Both the position numbers and the translations under genes were made by a program. DNA of 64,000 nt, taken from the NCBI RefSeq assembly GCF_028736035.1, contig NZ_CP117866.1, positions 806,001 through 870,000 on the forward strand, written 5' to 3'. This document shows positions 28,082 through 35,906 of this stretch, piece after piece; the stretch's first letter is position 1, and each line of letters begins with the position of its first letter. This DNA is from Streptomyces sp. T12. GTDB lineage: Bacteria; Actinomycetota; Actinomycetes; Streptomycetales; Streptomycetaceae. The notes under the pieces were generated by a model. That model did no database searches and was not told where the DNA came from. It saw nothing but the letters and a program-made list of their open reading frames with translations.

Positions 28082-29346
28082 AAGGCATGCGCAGCAAGGC
28101 GGACACCGCACGGACCGAGCCCCCCGAGGCCCCCCGGCCGCAGCGCGAGCGCGCCGTCGCCCGGGCTGTGGAGAGCTCGGTCGACATGTTCCGGCGCAAG
28201 GTCCGCGCCGGTGAACTGGGCTCGCTCCCCGTCGTCCTGGTCCTCGCCACCGTCTGGATCATCTTCCAGTCCCTCAACGACAACTTCCTCTCCCCCCGGA
28301 ACCTGTCCAATCTCAGCGTCGACATCGTGGGCACGGGTCTGATCGCGGTGGGCATCGTCTTCGTGCTGCTGCTCGGCGAGCTCGATCTGTCGGTCGGTTC
28401 GATCAGCGGTCTCGCGGCGGCAGTCTTCGCCGTACTGAACGTCAACAACGGCGTGCCGGAGTGGCTCGCCCTGCTCATCGCGGTGCTCGCGGGCACCGGG
28501 GCCGGAACCGTGCAGGGGTTCTCCTTCGCCAGAACGCGGGTGCCGGCGTTCGTCGTCACGCTGGCGGGGCTGCTCACCTGGAACGGCCTGATGCTGTACA
28601 TCCTCGGGACCAGCGGCACGATCAACCTCGACGAGAACGGGCTCGTCGCCAAGCTGACGAACTACTACTTCACCCATGACGCCGTCGCCTACGGGCTGGC
28701 GGCCGTCGCCGCCGGCGCGGTCTTCCTCGTGTCGTACCAGGACGCGCTGCGCCGCAGGGCCGTCGGCATGCCGCACCGCTCGCTCCAGGCGATCGTCGTC
28801 CGCACGGGAGCACTCGCGGTGATCGCGTTCGCCGCGGCGTATCTGCTCAACCGTTTCCAGGGTCTGCCGCTGGCCCTGCTGATCTTCCTCGTGCTGGTGG
28901 CGGGACTCGACATCCTGCTCCGCCGCACGCACTACGGCCGTCAGGTCTACGCCCTCGGCGGCGGTGTCGAGGCCGCCCGTCGCGCCAGTCTCAACGTGAC
29001 GGGCGTGCAGACCGCGGTGCTCGCCGTCTCGGGCACGATGGCCGCGATCGGTGGCCTGTTCCTGGCCTCGCGGATCACCTCGGTGAGCCAGAGTTCCGGC
29101 TCGGGCGTCCTGTTGCTCAACGCCATCGCGGCGGCCGTCATCGGCGGCACCAGTCTGTTCGGCGGACGGGGTACGACCTGGTCCGCGGTGCTCGGCATGC
29201 TGGTCATCCAGTCGATCGCCTCGGGCATGGCGATCACGGACACCCCCACCGCGGTCCAGTTCATGATCACGGGCGGGGTGTTGTTCGCCGCGGTGGTCAT
29301 CGACTCGGTGTCGCGACGCACGCAAGAGGCACATGGGCGCGCCTGA
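28078..29346 (+). CDS. Sugar ABC transporter permease (XylH-like)
   Basis: A 422-residue inner membrane protein of the BPD_transp_2 family. A basic N-terminal tail of about 45 residues precedes ten or more helices. GELDLSVGSISGLAAAVFA near residue 100 is the hallmark of ribose/xylose permeases, and IAAAVIGGTSLFGGRGT near 350 is the second. XylH-type permeases are this long because of an inserted segment. The GTG at 28078 overlaps the ATPase TGA (GTGA); a GTG three bases earlier is equally possible. Last gene of the transporter operon. Confidence 0.93.
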   Translation: MKGMRSKADTARTEPPEAPRPQRERAVARAVESSVDMFRRKVRAGELGSLPVVLVLATVWIIFQSLNDNFLSPRNLSNLSVDIVGTGLIAVGIVFVLLLGELDLSVGSISGLAAAVFAVLNVNNGVPEWLALLIAVLAGTGAGTVQGFSFARTRVPAFVVTLAGLLTWNGLMLYILGTSGTINLDENGLVAKLTNYYFTHDAVAYGLAAVAAGAVFLVSYQDALRRRAVGMPHRSLQAIVVRTGALAVIAFAAAYLLNRFQGLPLALLIFLVLVAGLDILLRRTHYGRQVYALGGGVEAARRASLNVTGVQTAVLAVSGTMAAIGGLFLASRITSVSQSSGSGVLLLNAIAAAVIGGTSLFGGRGTTWSAVLGMLVIQSIASGMAITDTPTAVQFMITGGVLFAAVVIDSVSRRTQEAHGRA

Positions 29347-29370
29347 CGCCTCACTGACGCCGAGCCGGTA

Positions 29371-29403
29371 CGAGGTGATCGGCACGAGGTGATCGGCACG
29401 AGG
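29371..29403. repeat. Short 14-bp tandem repeat
   Basis: The unit CGAGGTGATCGGCA occurs twice in perfect tandem (29371-29398) and begins a third time (CGAGG). It lies between the permease stop and the MFS gene. No function is apparent. Confidence 0.8.
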
Positions 29404-29458
29404 CGAGGGACTCGTCGGGCTCCTTGCCCCGCCTACACGAGTCACCTAGCCTGACTTT

Positions 29459-30673
29459 GTGCCGCTCATAAACAAACTCCGTTCGCACAACGCCGTGCCG
29501 GACAGCGCACTCGGCGCACTCACCCGACTCCGCATCGCCCTCACCGTCTTCTTCGCCCTCGACGGCTTCATCTTCGCCGGCTGGGTCGTGCGCATCCCCG
29601 CCATCAAGCACCAGACCGGCGCCTCCGCCAGCACCCTCGGCCTGGCCCTCCTCGGCGTCTCCGCCGGCGCCGTGATCACGATGATGCTCACCGGACGCCT
29701 GTGTCGCCGCTACGGCAGCCACCAGGTCACCGTCGTATGCGCCGTCCTGCTCTCCCTCAGCGTCGCCCTCCCCCCGCTCACCCACTCCGCACTGGCCCTC
29801 GGCGCCGTCCTGCTGATCTTCGGAGCGGCCTACGGCGGGATCAATGTGGCCTTCAACAGCGCCGCCATCCACCTGGTCGCCGCCCTCCGGCGGCCGATCA
29901 TGCCAAGCTTCCACGCGGCCTTCAGCCTGGGCGGCATGATCGGTGCGGGTCTGGGCGGACTGGTCGCCGGCCACCTCTCCCCCACGCGGCACCTGCTCGG
30001 CCTGACCGTCATCGGGCTGATCGTGACCGCCCTTGCCGGACCCGCTCTCCTGCGGCACGACCCACCGCGGCCGCCCGACGCCCCACGGCACGGCTCCGCC
30101 GAGGGCACCGCGCGCCGCCTCGACCGCCACACCCGAGGACTCGTGATCGTCTTCGGGGTGATCGCGCTGTGCACGGCATACGGCGAAGGGGCCCTGGCCG
30201 ACTGGGGAGCCCTCCACCTCGAACAGGACCTCGGCGCCTCACCGGGGGTCGCGGCCGTGGGGTACTCGTGCTTCGCCCTGGCCATGACCATCGGGCGGCT
30301 GACGGGGACGGTCCTGCTCGAACGCCTGGGCCGTACCAGGACCGTGGTCGCGGGCGGCGCCACCGCGGCCGCCGGGATGCTGGTCGGCTCCCTCACCCCC
30401 TCCGTGTGGGCGGCGCTGATCGGCTTCGCCGTCACCGGACTCGGCCTCGCCAACCTCTTCCCGGTCGCGGTCGAACGCGCCGGTACGCTCGCCGGCCCCA
30501 GCGGCGTCGCGACCGCCTCCACGCTCGGCTACGGCGGCATGCTGCTCGGGCCGCCCGCGATCGGGTTCATGGCCGACTGGTTCTCCCTGTCCACCGCCCT
30601 GACCAGCGTCGCCGCGCTGGCGGCCGCAGCAGCACTGATCGGCTTCGTCACGCGACACGCGGCAGCCGACTGA
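29459..30673 (+). CDS. MFS transporter, 12 helices
   Basis: A 404-residue transporter with two six-helix halves. The loop 2-3 motif appears as GRLCRRYGSHQ, and FGAAYGGINVAFNSAAIHL lies near residue 120. It resembles the YbjJ-like branch of small-molecule exporters. The GTG at 29459 follows a TAGCCT hexamer by only a few bases and has no ribosome site, so a leaderless transcript is plausible. The substrate is unknown. It does not appear to belong to the sugar operon upstream. Confidence 0.85.
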   Translation: MPLINKLRSHNAVPDSALGALTRLRIALTVFFALDGFIFAGWVVRIPAIKHQTGASASTLGLALLGVSAGAVITMMLTGRLCRRYGSHQVTVVCAVLLSLSVALPPLTHSALALGAVLLIFGAAYGGINVAFNSAAIHLVAALRRPIMPSFHAAFSLGGMIGAGLGGLVAGHLSPTRHLLGLTVIGLIVTALAGPALLRHDPPRPPDAPRHGSAEGTARRLDRHTRGLVIVFGVIALCTAYGEGALADWGALHLEQDLGASPGVAAVGYSCFALAMTIGRLTGTVLLERLGRTRTVVAGGATAAAGMLVGSLTPSVWAALIGFAVTGLGLANLFPVAVERAGTLAGPSGVATASTLGYGGMLLGPPAIGFMADWFSLSTALTSVAALAAAAALIGFVTRHAAAD

Positions 30674-30847
30674 GCGGGGAGGCCAGGCCCAGTCGTATGG
30701 ATCAGGCCGCCCGAGAGGTGCGGTGCCTTCCGGCCGACCCGAGCGGATGATCCAAACGACAGGGCCTGGAGGCCCGTCTCAGCAGGACGGCCACCCGACC
30801 GGGCCCCGGCATTGCCGCTCTCCCCCTCCCCCGCACACCATGGCCCG

Positions 30848-31237
30848 ATGGCGCGACTCCACGACATCGTCATCGACTGTGCCCGCCCGGCCGCCACGGC
30901 CCGCTTCTGGGCCGCCGCCCTCGACGGTTACACCGTCGCCCCGTACGACGACGCCGAGCTCGCCAGGCTGCGCGCCCAGGGGATCGCCGACCCGGAGGAC
31001 GACCCGACCGTGCTCGTCGAGCCCCGCGGCGGCGGCCCCCGCCTGTGGTGCCAGCTCGTCCCGGAGCCCAAGCGCGTCAAGAACCGCCTGCACCTGGACC
31101 TCGTCTCCGCCGACCCGGAGACCGAGATCGGCCGGCTCGTGACCCTCGGCGCGAGCGTCCAGGCCCGTCACGAGGACCACGACGTCCTGGCCGACCCCGA
31201 GGGCAACGAGTTCTGCCTCTTCACCCTGCGCCCGTGA
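30848..31237 (+). CDS. VOC-family (glyoxalase-like) protein
   Basis: A 129-residue single VOC unit starting MARLHDIVIDCARPAATARFW. The second half contains KNRLHLDLVSADPE and VLADPEGNEFCLFT, the usual C-terminal strand and metal-position Glu of the glyoxalase/bleomycin-resistance superfamily. This branch (DUF-type glyoxalase 6-like) is common in Streptomyces and has no known substrate. The ATG at 30848 is preferred over one 36 bp earlier, because the fold begins right there. Confidence 0.85.
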   Translation: MARLHDIVIDCARPAATARFWAAALDGYTVAPYDDAELARLRAQGIADPEDDPTVLVEPRGGGPRLWCQLVPEPKRVKNRLHLDLVSADPETEIGRLVTLGASVQARHEDHDVLADPEGNEFCLFTLRP

Positions 31238-31244
31238 ACCGCCC

Positions 31245-31811
31245 TCAGGCGCGGGCGAGTTCAGCTGCACCGAACGACACGTCGAAGCGGTCGCACCAGA
31301 GGGTGACGCTGCTGTAGCGGGACAGGTCGACATCCTCGGGCACGACGTAGTTCTGGCTTCCCTTGTTGCCCTTGAGCCGGCCGAGGCTCACGTACTCGCC
31401 GTCGTCGAAGACGTGCCATCCCGCCCGCCCCTCCTTCACCGGCGCGTCGGTGAGCCACACCCGGAGGTCCGGCCCGTTGCTGGTGTCGAGATCCTCCAGG
31501 CGTACGACGTGGGAGCCGTCCGCCAGACGCACGAGTTTCACCGAGCCCGACGTCGTGTGCTCATGGCTGATCAGCTCGCCGCCGGCCAGCGTCTGCGGTC
31601 CGGGCGCGGGGGCGGCCGCGTCGGCCGGGGAAGGCGCCACCGCGGGCGAGGCGGGGCTCCGTGCGGCCTGGGGCAGAGCCTCCTCGACCGTCTTGTCCTG
31701 CCAGAGCTTCCACGGCTGGAACCAGTACAGCCCGAAGCCGCCCGCGACGACGGCCAGAACCAGCACTCCGACGAACCACCGCCTGCCCAGCGTTTTCCGC
31801 ACCCGCCCCAT
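31245..31811 (-). CDS. DM13 domain-containing membrane-anchored protein
   Basis: A 188-residue protein with a short basic N-terminus (MGRVRKTLGRRW), one transmembrane helix and then YWFQPWKLWQDKTVEEALP, a stretch typical of actinobacterial DM13 proteins. After a Pro/Ala linker, the DM13 domain (about 85-185) carries ELISHEHTTSGSVKLVRL, LRVWLTDAP, LKGNKGSQNYVVPED and the conserved Cys in VTLWCDRFDVSFG. DM13 domains are thought to have a redox or electron-transfer role. An upstream ATG at 31850 is an alternative start. Tail-to-tail with the VOC gene (8-bp gap). Confidence 0.87.
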   Translation of the reverse strand: MGRVRKTLGRRWFVGVLVLAVVAGGFGLYWFQPWKLWQDKTVEEALPQAARSPASPAVAPSPADAAAPAPGPQTLAGGELISHEHTTSGSVKLVRLADGSHVVRLEDLDTSNGPDLRVWLTDAPVKEGRAGWHVFDDGEYVSLGRLKGNKGSQNYVVPEDVDLSRYSSVTLWCDRFDVSFGAAELARA

Positions 31812-31991
31812 ATCCGTCCCGCTTCCTGAGAGTTGCCTGTCGACGCTCATTGCGCCGCCCACCCATTCCAACGGAACGCGAGACCGCCCGGGTACCTCGA
31901 CGGTGATGACGAAACCCTTACATCGACCGGCCGCCCTCACCCCGGCCCCAGCCCTTGCCTTCGACCGCGCTCCATCGTGCACACTCAGCCC

Positions 31992-32732
31992 ATGGAGACA
32001 GCCGAGTTCGTTCGATTCCTGGACCGCGAGGGTTCGCTGCTCGCCGCGGCCGCCGAGGAGGCGGGGGTCGATGGCAAGGTGCCGACCTGCCCGGACTGGC
32101 AGGTGCGGGATCTGGTGCGGCACACGGGCATGGTGCACCGCTGGGCGGCGTCTTTCGTCGCCGACGGCCGCACCTCCCCCCATCCCCCCGAGGGTCCGCC
32201 CGACCTCGACGGCGCCGACCTGCTGGCCTGGTTCCGGGAAGGACACCGCCATCTCGTCGGCACCCTCTCCGCCGCCTCCCCCGACGTCCGGTGCTTCCAC
32301 TTCCTGCCCGCACCCTCGCCGCTCGCGTTCTGGGCACGCAGACAGGCCCACGAGACGGCCGTGCACCGCTTCGACGCGGAGGCGGCGCGCGGCGGCACGC
32401 CGAGCGAGATCGACGCCGGCTTCGCGACGGACGGCATCGACGAGTTGCTGTGCGCCTTCCACGCCCGGCCCAAGAGCCGGGTCCGCAGCGCCGAGCCGCG
32501 GGTGCTGCGGGTGCGGGCGACGGACACAGGCGACGCGGTGTGGACCGTACGGCTGTCTCAGGAGCCGCCCTTGACCGAGCGGGGCGATGCCGGACGGGCC
32601 GACTGCGAGATCGCCGGGCCGGTCGCGCACCTGTATCTGTCGCTGTGGAACCGGCTGCCCCTGCCGAGTGTGACCGGCGACGCCTCGGTGGCCGCGCTGT
32701 GGCGCGAGAACTCGGCCATCGTCATGAGCTGA
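31992..32732 (+). CDS. Maleylpyruvate isomerase-family mycothiol-dependent enzyme
   Basis: A 246-residue protein with an N-terminal DinB-like four-helix bundle (MDMPI_N). The metal-binding His pattern is visible in VRHTGMVHRWAA near residue 50 and RRQAHETAVHRFDAE near 128. A small C-terminal sterol-carrier-like domain follows (about 165-246). The family uses mycothiol, the actinobacterial thiol, for isomerisation or conjugation reactions. The substrate is not known. The ATG at 31992 opens METAEFVRFLDREG, the normal N-terminus. Confidence 0.9.
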   Translation: METAEFVRFLDREGSLLAAAAEEAGVDGKVPTCPDWQVRDLVRHTGMVHRWAASFVADGRTSPHPPEGPPDLDGADLLAWFREGHRHLVGTLSAASPDVRCFHFLPAPSPLAFWARRQAHETAVHRFDAEAARGGTPSEIDAGFATDGIDELLCAFHARPKSRVRSAEPRVLRVRATDTGDAVWTVRLSQEPPLTERGDAGRADCEIAGPVAHLYLSLWNRLPLPSVTGDASVAALWRENSAIVMS

Positions 32733-32750
32733 ACCCAGGGCGTACGCCGC

Positions 32751-33161
32751 TCAGTTCGCGAGCATCCTCGTCAGCACCGCACGCTGCACCGGCAGCACCT
32801 CGCCGTGCAGCGTACGCCCCTTCGCCGTGAGGGCCACGCGCACGCCGCGCCGGTCCTCCGGGCACATACAGCGCTGGACGAGGCCGTCCTTCTCCAGCCG
32901 GGCGACGAGCCGCGACAGCGCGCTCTGACTGAGATGCACCCGCTCGGAGATCTCCTGCACGCGCAATGCGGGGTCACTCCCCGAGCTTCCCGAGGTGCCC
33001 CGCGCCGAACCCGCGGCCAGTACGTCCAGGACCTCGAAGTCGCTGGCACACAGGCCGTGTTGGTGCAGCGCACGGTCCAGTTCGCACTGCGTGCGCGCGT
33101 GCAGCGCCAGGATGTCCCGCCACTGGTCCACGAGCGCCTGCTCGGCCTTCTTCGCCGCCAT
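32751..33161 (-). CDS. MarR-family transcriptional regulator
   Basis: A 136-residue winged-helix regulator. ALRVQEISERVHLSQSALSR is the recognition HTH, and LEKDGLVQRCMCPEDRRG is the wing with two Cys that could sense redox or electrophiles. It is divergent from an MFS drug exporter whose promoter contains overlapping palindromes, the standard MarR/efflux design. The ATG at 33161 (MAAKKAEQALVDQ) is preferred over a start seven codons earlier. Confidence 0.92.
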   Translation of the reverse strand: MAAKKAEQALVDQWRDILALHARTQCELDRALHQHGLCASDFEVLDVLAAGSARGTSGSSGSDPALRVQEISERVHLSQSALSRLVARLEKDGLVQRCMCPEDRRGVRVALTAKGRTLHGEVLPVQRAVLTRMLAN

Positions 33162-33211
33162 GCGCGCACCGTAGCAGAACACAGAGTTTGTTGCATCAGA
33201 ATTAAATGCGT

Positions 33212-33239
33212 TTGCATCTCATGCATGCGCATGTAGTGT
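33212..33239 (+). promoter_or_regulatory. Promoter of the MFS exporter with nested palindromes (MarR operator candidate)
   Basis: A -35 TTGCAT (33212-33217) and -10 TAGTGT (33234-33239) are 16 bp apart. Within the spacer lie CATGCATG (33220-33227) and ATGCGCAT (33225-33232), overlapping palindromes. Transcription would start about at the ATG (33247), so the mRNA is probably leaderless. Confidence 0.6.
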
Positions 33240-33246
33240 CCTCGGC

Positions 33247-34728
33247 ATGACCTCTCCGCTCACCAACCCGGCGTCCGAAGGACGTTGGACCCCCCGGCTG
33301 TGGGGCACCCTGCTGGTGCTGTGCGCCGCGATGTTCCTGGACGCGCTGGACGTGTCGATGGTCGGCGTCGCCCTGCCGTCCATCGGTGCCGACCTGGGCC
33401 TGTCCACCTCGACCCTGCAATGGATCGTCAGCGGCTACATCCTGGGCTACGGCGGCCTGCTCCTCCTCGGAGGCCGGACCGCCGACCTGCTGGGCCGGCG
33501 CCAGGTCTTCCTGGTGGCCCTCGCCGTCTTCGCGCTCGCCTCCCTGCTCGGCGGGCTCGTCGACTCGGGTCCGCTGCTGATCGCCAGCCGCTTCATCAAG
33601 GGCCTGAGCGCGGCGTTCACGGCTCCGGCCGGCCTGTCGATCATCACCACGACGTTCCCGGAGGGCCCGCTGCGCAACCGGGCGCTCTCCATCTACACCA
33701 CCTGCGCGGCCACCGGTTTCTCCATGGGCCTCGTCCTGTCCGGCCTGCTCACCGAGGCCAGTTGGCGCCTGACGATGCTGCTGCCCGCGCCCATCGCCGT
33801 GATCGCGCTCGTCGCCGGCTTGAAGATGCTGCCGCGCAGCGAGCGCGAGACGAACCACAGGGGCTACGACATCCCCGGCGCCGTCATCGGCACCGCGTCG
33901 ATGCTGCTGCTGGTCTTCACGGTCGTACAGGCCCCCGACGTCGGCTGGGCCTCCGCCCGCACGCTGCTGTCCTTCCTCGCCGTCGCCGCGCTCCTGACCG
34001 CGTTCGTCCTGGTCGAACGGCGCTCGCCGGGCCCGCTGGTGCGCCTGGGCGTGCTGCGCTCCGGCAACCAGATCCGCGCCCAGCTCGGCGCCATGACCTT
34101 CTTCGGCTCGTACATCGGCTTCCAGTTCCTGGCCACGCTGTACCTCCAGACGCTGCTCGGCTGGTCGGCGCTGCAGACGGCGCTCGCCTTCCTGCCCGCG
34201 GGCCTGTTGGTGGCGCTGTCCGCGACCAAGATGGGCGCGGTCGTCGACCGGTTCGGCACACCCCGTCTGATCCCCGTGGGCTTCGCCCTGATGGTCGTCG
34301 GCTACGCACTCTTCCTGCGGGTCGACCTCGACCCTGTGTACGCGGCGGTGATCCTGCCGAGCATGTTGCTCATCGGCGCCGCCTGCGCGTTGGTCTTCCC
34401 CTCGCTCAACATCCAGGCCACCAACGGGGTCGACGACCACGAGCAGGGCATGGTCTCCGGTCTGCTCAACACCTCGGTGCAGGTCGGCGGCGCGATCTTC
34501 CTGGCCGTCGTGACTGCGGTGGTCACCGCGAACGCCCCGGAGAATGCCACCCCGCAGGCCGTCCTCGACAGCTACCGGCCCGGGCTGACCGTCGTGACCG
34601 GCATTGCGGTCATCGGGCTCCTGATCACCCTGCCCGGGCTGCGCCCGCGGCGCCGACCGCAGTCCGTGGTTGTCGCGAAGTCCATCCTGAAGGAGGCCGA
34701 AGCGGACCGCGTGCCGGTCCGCGACTAG
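33247..34728 (+). CDS. MFS drug exporter, DHA2 (EmrB/QacA) family
   Basis: A 493-residue transporter with 14 predicted helices. The opening LDALDVSMVGVALPSIGADLG and WIVSGYILGYGGLLLLGGR are classical for the EmrB/QacA branch, and GRTADLLGRRQ is motif A. It is expected to export toxic compounds or an antibiotic by proton antiport. Its TAG stop is the last three bases of a CTAG that flanks the 172-bp MITE-like element, so the insertion sits exactly at the end of the gene and leaves it whole. Repression by the divergent MarR protein is likely. Confidence 0.93.
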   Translation: MTSPLTNPASEGRWTPRLWGTLLVLCAAMFLDALDVSMVGVALPSIGADLGLSTSTLQWIVSGYILGYGGLLLLGGRTADLLGRRQVFLVALAVFALASLLGGLVDSGPLLIASRFIKGLSAAFTAPAGLSIITTTFPEGPLRNRALSIYTTCAATGFSMGLVLSGLLTEASWRLTMLLPAPIAVIALVAGLKMLPRSERETNHRGYDIPGAVIGTASMLLLVFTVVQAPDVGWASARTLLSFLAVAALLTAFVLVERRSPGPLVRLGVLRSGNQIRAQLGAMTFFGSYIGFQFLATLYLQTLLGWSALQTALAFLPAGLLVALSATKMGAVVDRFGTPRLIPVGFALMVVGYALFLRVDLDPVYAAVILPSMLLIGAACALVFPSLNIQATNGVDDHEQGMVSGLLNTSVQVGGAIFLAVVTAVVTANAPENATPQAVLDSYRPGLTVVTGIAVIGLLITLPGLRPRRRPQSVVVAKSILKEAEADRVPVRD

Positions 34729-34904
34729 GCCCTGTCGTCAAATTCCCGTCGTCCGCCCGGAGGGCGGGCTGCGCGGCGTCTGGTGCGTGCGATCGCAAGG
34801 CGCCGGAGCGCCCTCGTGGCGGAGCCACGTGGGCGGTTCGGCAACGCGGCGAGCGTGCGTGCCAGACGCCGCGCAGCAGGCGGGAATTTGACGACAGGGC
34901 CTAG
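34725..34904. mobile_element. MITE-like element, 172 bp with 4-bp CTAG duplications
   Basis: Perfect terminal inverted repeats GCCCTGTCGTCAAATTCCCG stand at 34729-34748 and 34881-34900, each flanked by CTAG (34725-34728, 34901-34904). A second perfect inverted pair, GCTGCGCGGCGTCTGG, lies inside at 34768-34783 and 34862-34877. A small hairpin CGTGGC-GGA-GCCACG sits at 34815-34829. There is no transposase. CTAG duplications are what IS5-like transposases make, so mobilisation in trans by such an enzyme is inferred. The element is strongly self-complementary and could fold as RNA or a cruciform. Confidence 0.85.
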
Positions 34905-34921
34905 GGGGACGCCTCCACACC

Positions 34922-34959
34922 GTGTGCCCGGCGGGGTCTGCTTGCCCCGTCGGGCACAC
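34922..34959. terminator. Strong hairpin downstream of the MITE
   Basis: GTGTGCCCGGCGGGG (34922-34936) pairs with CCCCGTCGGGCACAC (34945-34959) with one mismatch and an 8-base loop. There is no U-run, as usual in Streptomyces. It could end the MFS transcript ahead of the DUF6332 gene. Confidence 0.6.
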
Positions 34960-34977
34960 GCCTGTGAGACTCGCCGT

Positions 34978-35280
34978 ATGACCGAATACGGGGGACGGCG
35001 CGATCAGGCGCGACGGGACGCGATGACTGTCGAGATCGGTTACGCGCTGTGCAGTGCGGCGTTCGCGGCGGCCCTGCTGTTCGCAGCGGTGGCCGGACCG
35101 GCGTTCGCCTTCGACCTGTCGGGCGGTGCCCGCAGCACACTCGTCGGCACGGGCGCCACACTCGCGGCGGTCGTGTTCGTCGCCCGTGTCGTCAGCGTCC
35201 TGGTCCGCTTCAAGGGAGAGTCTCAGCCCGGCGGAGGGTCTCAGCCCAGCCAGCCCGGCCGCACCAACCCCGACTCGTAG
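34978..35280 (+). CDS. DUF6332-like small membrane protein
   Basis: A 100-residue protein with a charged N-terminus (MTEYGGRRDQARRDAMTVEI) and two hydrophobic helices (about 20-43 and 55-75), then a Gly/Ser/Gln tail. The RRDAMTVEIGYAL opening is what I recall for the DUF6332 family of Streptomyces; function unknown. Its last 40 bp overlap, on the opposite strand, the 3' end of the response regulator gene. Confidence 0.75.
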   Translation: MTEYGGRRDQARRDAMTVEIGYALCSAAFAAALLFAAVAGPAFAFDLSGGARSTLVGTGATLAAVVFVARVVSVLVRFKGESQPGGGSQPSQPGRTNPDS

Positions 35281-35906
35281 GCCAGGACGACGAGTTGGGC
35301 CCGGTCCCGGGCGCCGAGCTTCACCATGGTGCGGCTGACGTGGGTCTTCGCGGTGAGGGGGCTGACCACCAGGCGGCGGGCGATCTCCTCGTTGGACAGT
35401 CCGATGCCGACCAGCGCCATCACCTCCCGCTCGCGCTCGGTGAGTCCACCGAGGGCGTCGGCGGCCGCGGGCTCCTTGGAGCGGGCGGCGAACTCGGCGA
35501 TGAGGCGGCGGGTCACGCCGGGCGAGAGCAGCGCGTCGCCCTCGACCACCGCCCGTACGGCACGCAGGAGTTCCTCCGGCTCGGTGTCCTTGACCAGGAA
35601 GCCGGAGGCGCCCGCGCGGATGGCCTCGAAGACGTACTCGTCGAGTTCGAAGGTGGTGAGCATGACCACCTTGACGCCCTTCAGGTCGCCGTCGTCGGTG
35701 ATCCGGCGGGTCGCGGCGAGGCCGTCGAGGAGCGGCATGCGGATGTCCATCAGGACGACGTCGGGCCGCAGTTCGCGCACCTTGCGCACGGCCTCCTCGC
35801 CGTCGGAGGCCTCCCCGGCCACCTCGATGTCCGGCTGCGCGTCGAGCAGTGCCCGGAAGCCGGCCCGCACCAGTGACTGGTCGTCGGCGAGCAGTACGCG
35901 GATCAC
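35241..35906 (-). CDS. NarL/LuxR-family response regulator
   Basis: A 221-residue regulator. Receiver landmarks are LLADDQSLVR (acidic pair), VVLMDIRMPLLDG (phospho-Asp near 54), MLTTFE (Thr) and GFLVKDT (Lys). The C-terminal LuxR HTH is LTEREREVMALVGIGLSNEEIA (residues about 153-210). It starts within the kinase gene stop (4-bp overlap at 35903-35906), so the pair is co-translated. The targets are not evident from neighbouring sequence. Confidence 0.94.
   Translation of the reverse strand: MIRVLLADDQSLVRAGFRALLDAQPDIEVAGEASDGEEAVRKVRELRPDVVLMDIRMPLLDGLAATRRITDDGDLKGVKVVMLTTFELDEYVFEAIRAGASGFLVKDTEPEELLRAVRAVVEGDALLSPGVTRRLIAEFAARSKEPAAADALGGLTEREREVMALVGIGLSNEEIARRLVVSPLTAKTHVSRTMVKLGARDRAQLVVLAYESGLVRPGWLG

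Noticed and set aside
11438..30673. A biosynthetic gene cluster
   Set aside because: Methyltransferases, regulators and exporters are present, but there is no core PKS, NRPS, terpene or RiPP gene in the window.
30762..30775. GGGCCT-GG-AGGCCC hairpin as a terminator for the MFS gene
   Set aside because: The stem is short with a 2-base loop and lies nearly 90 bp after the stop; not convincing in a GC-rich genome.
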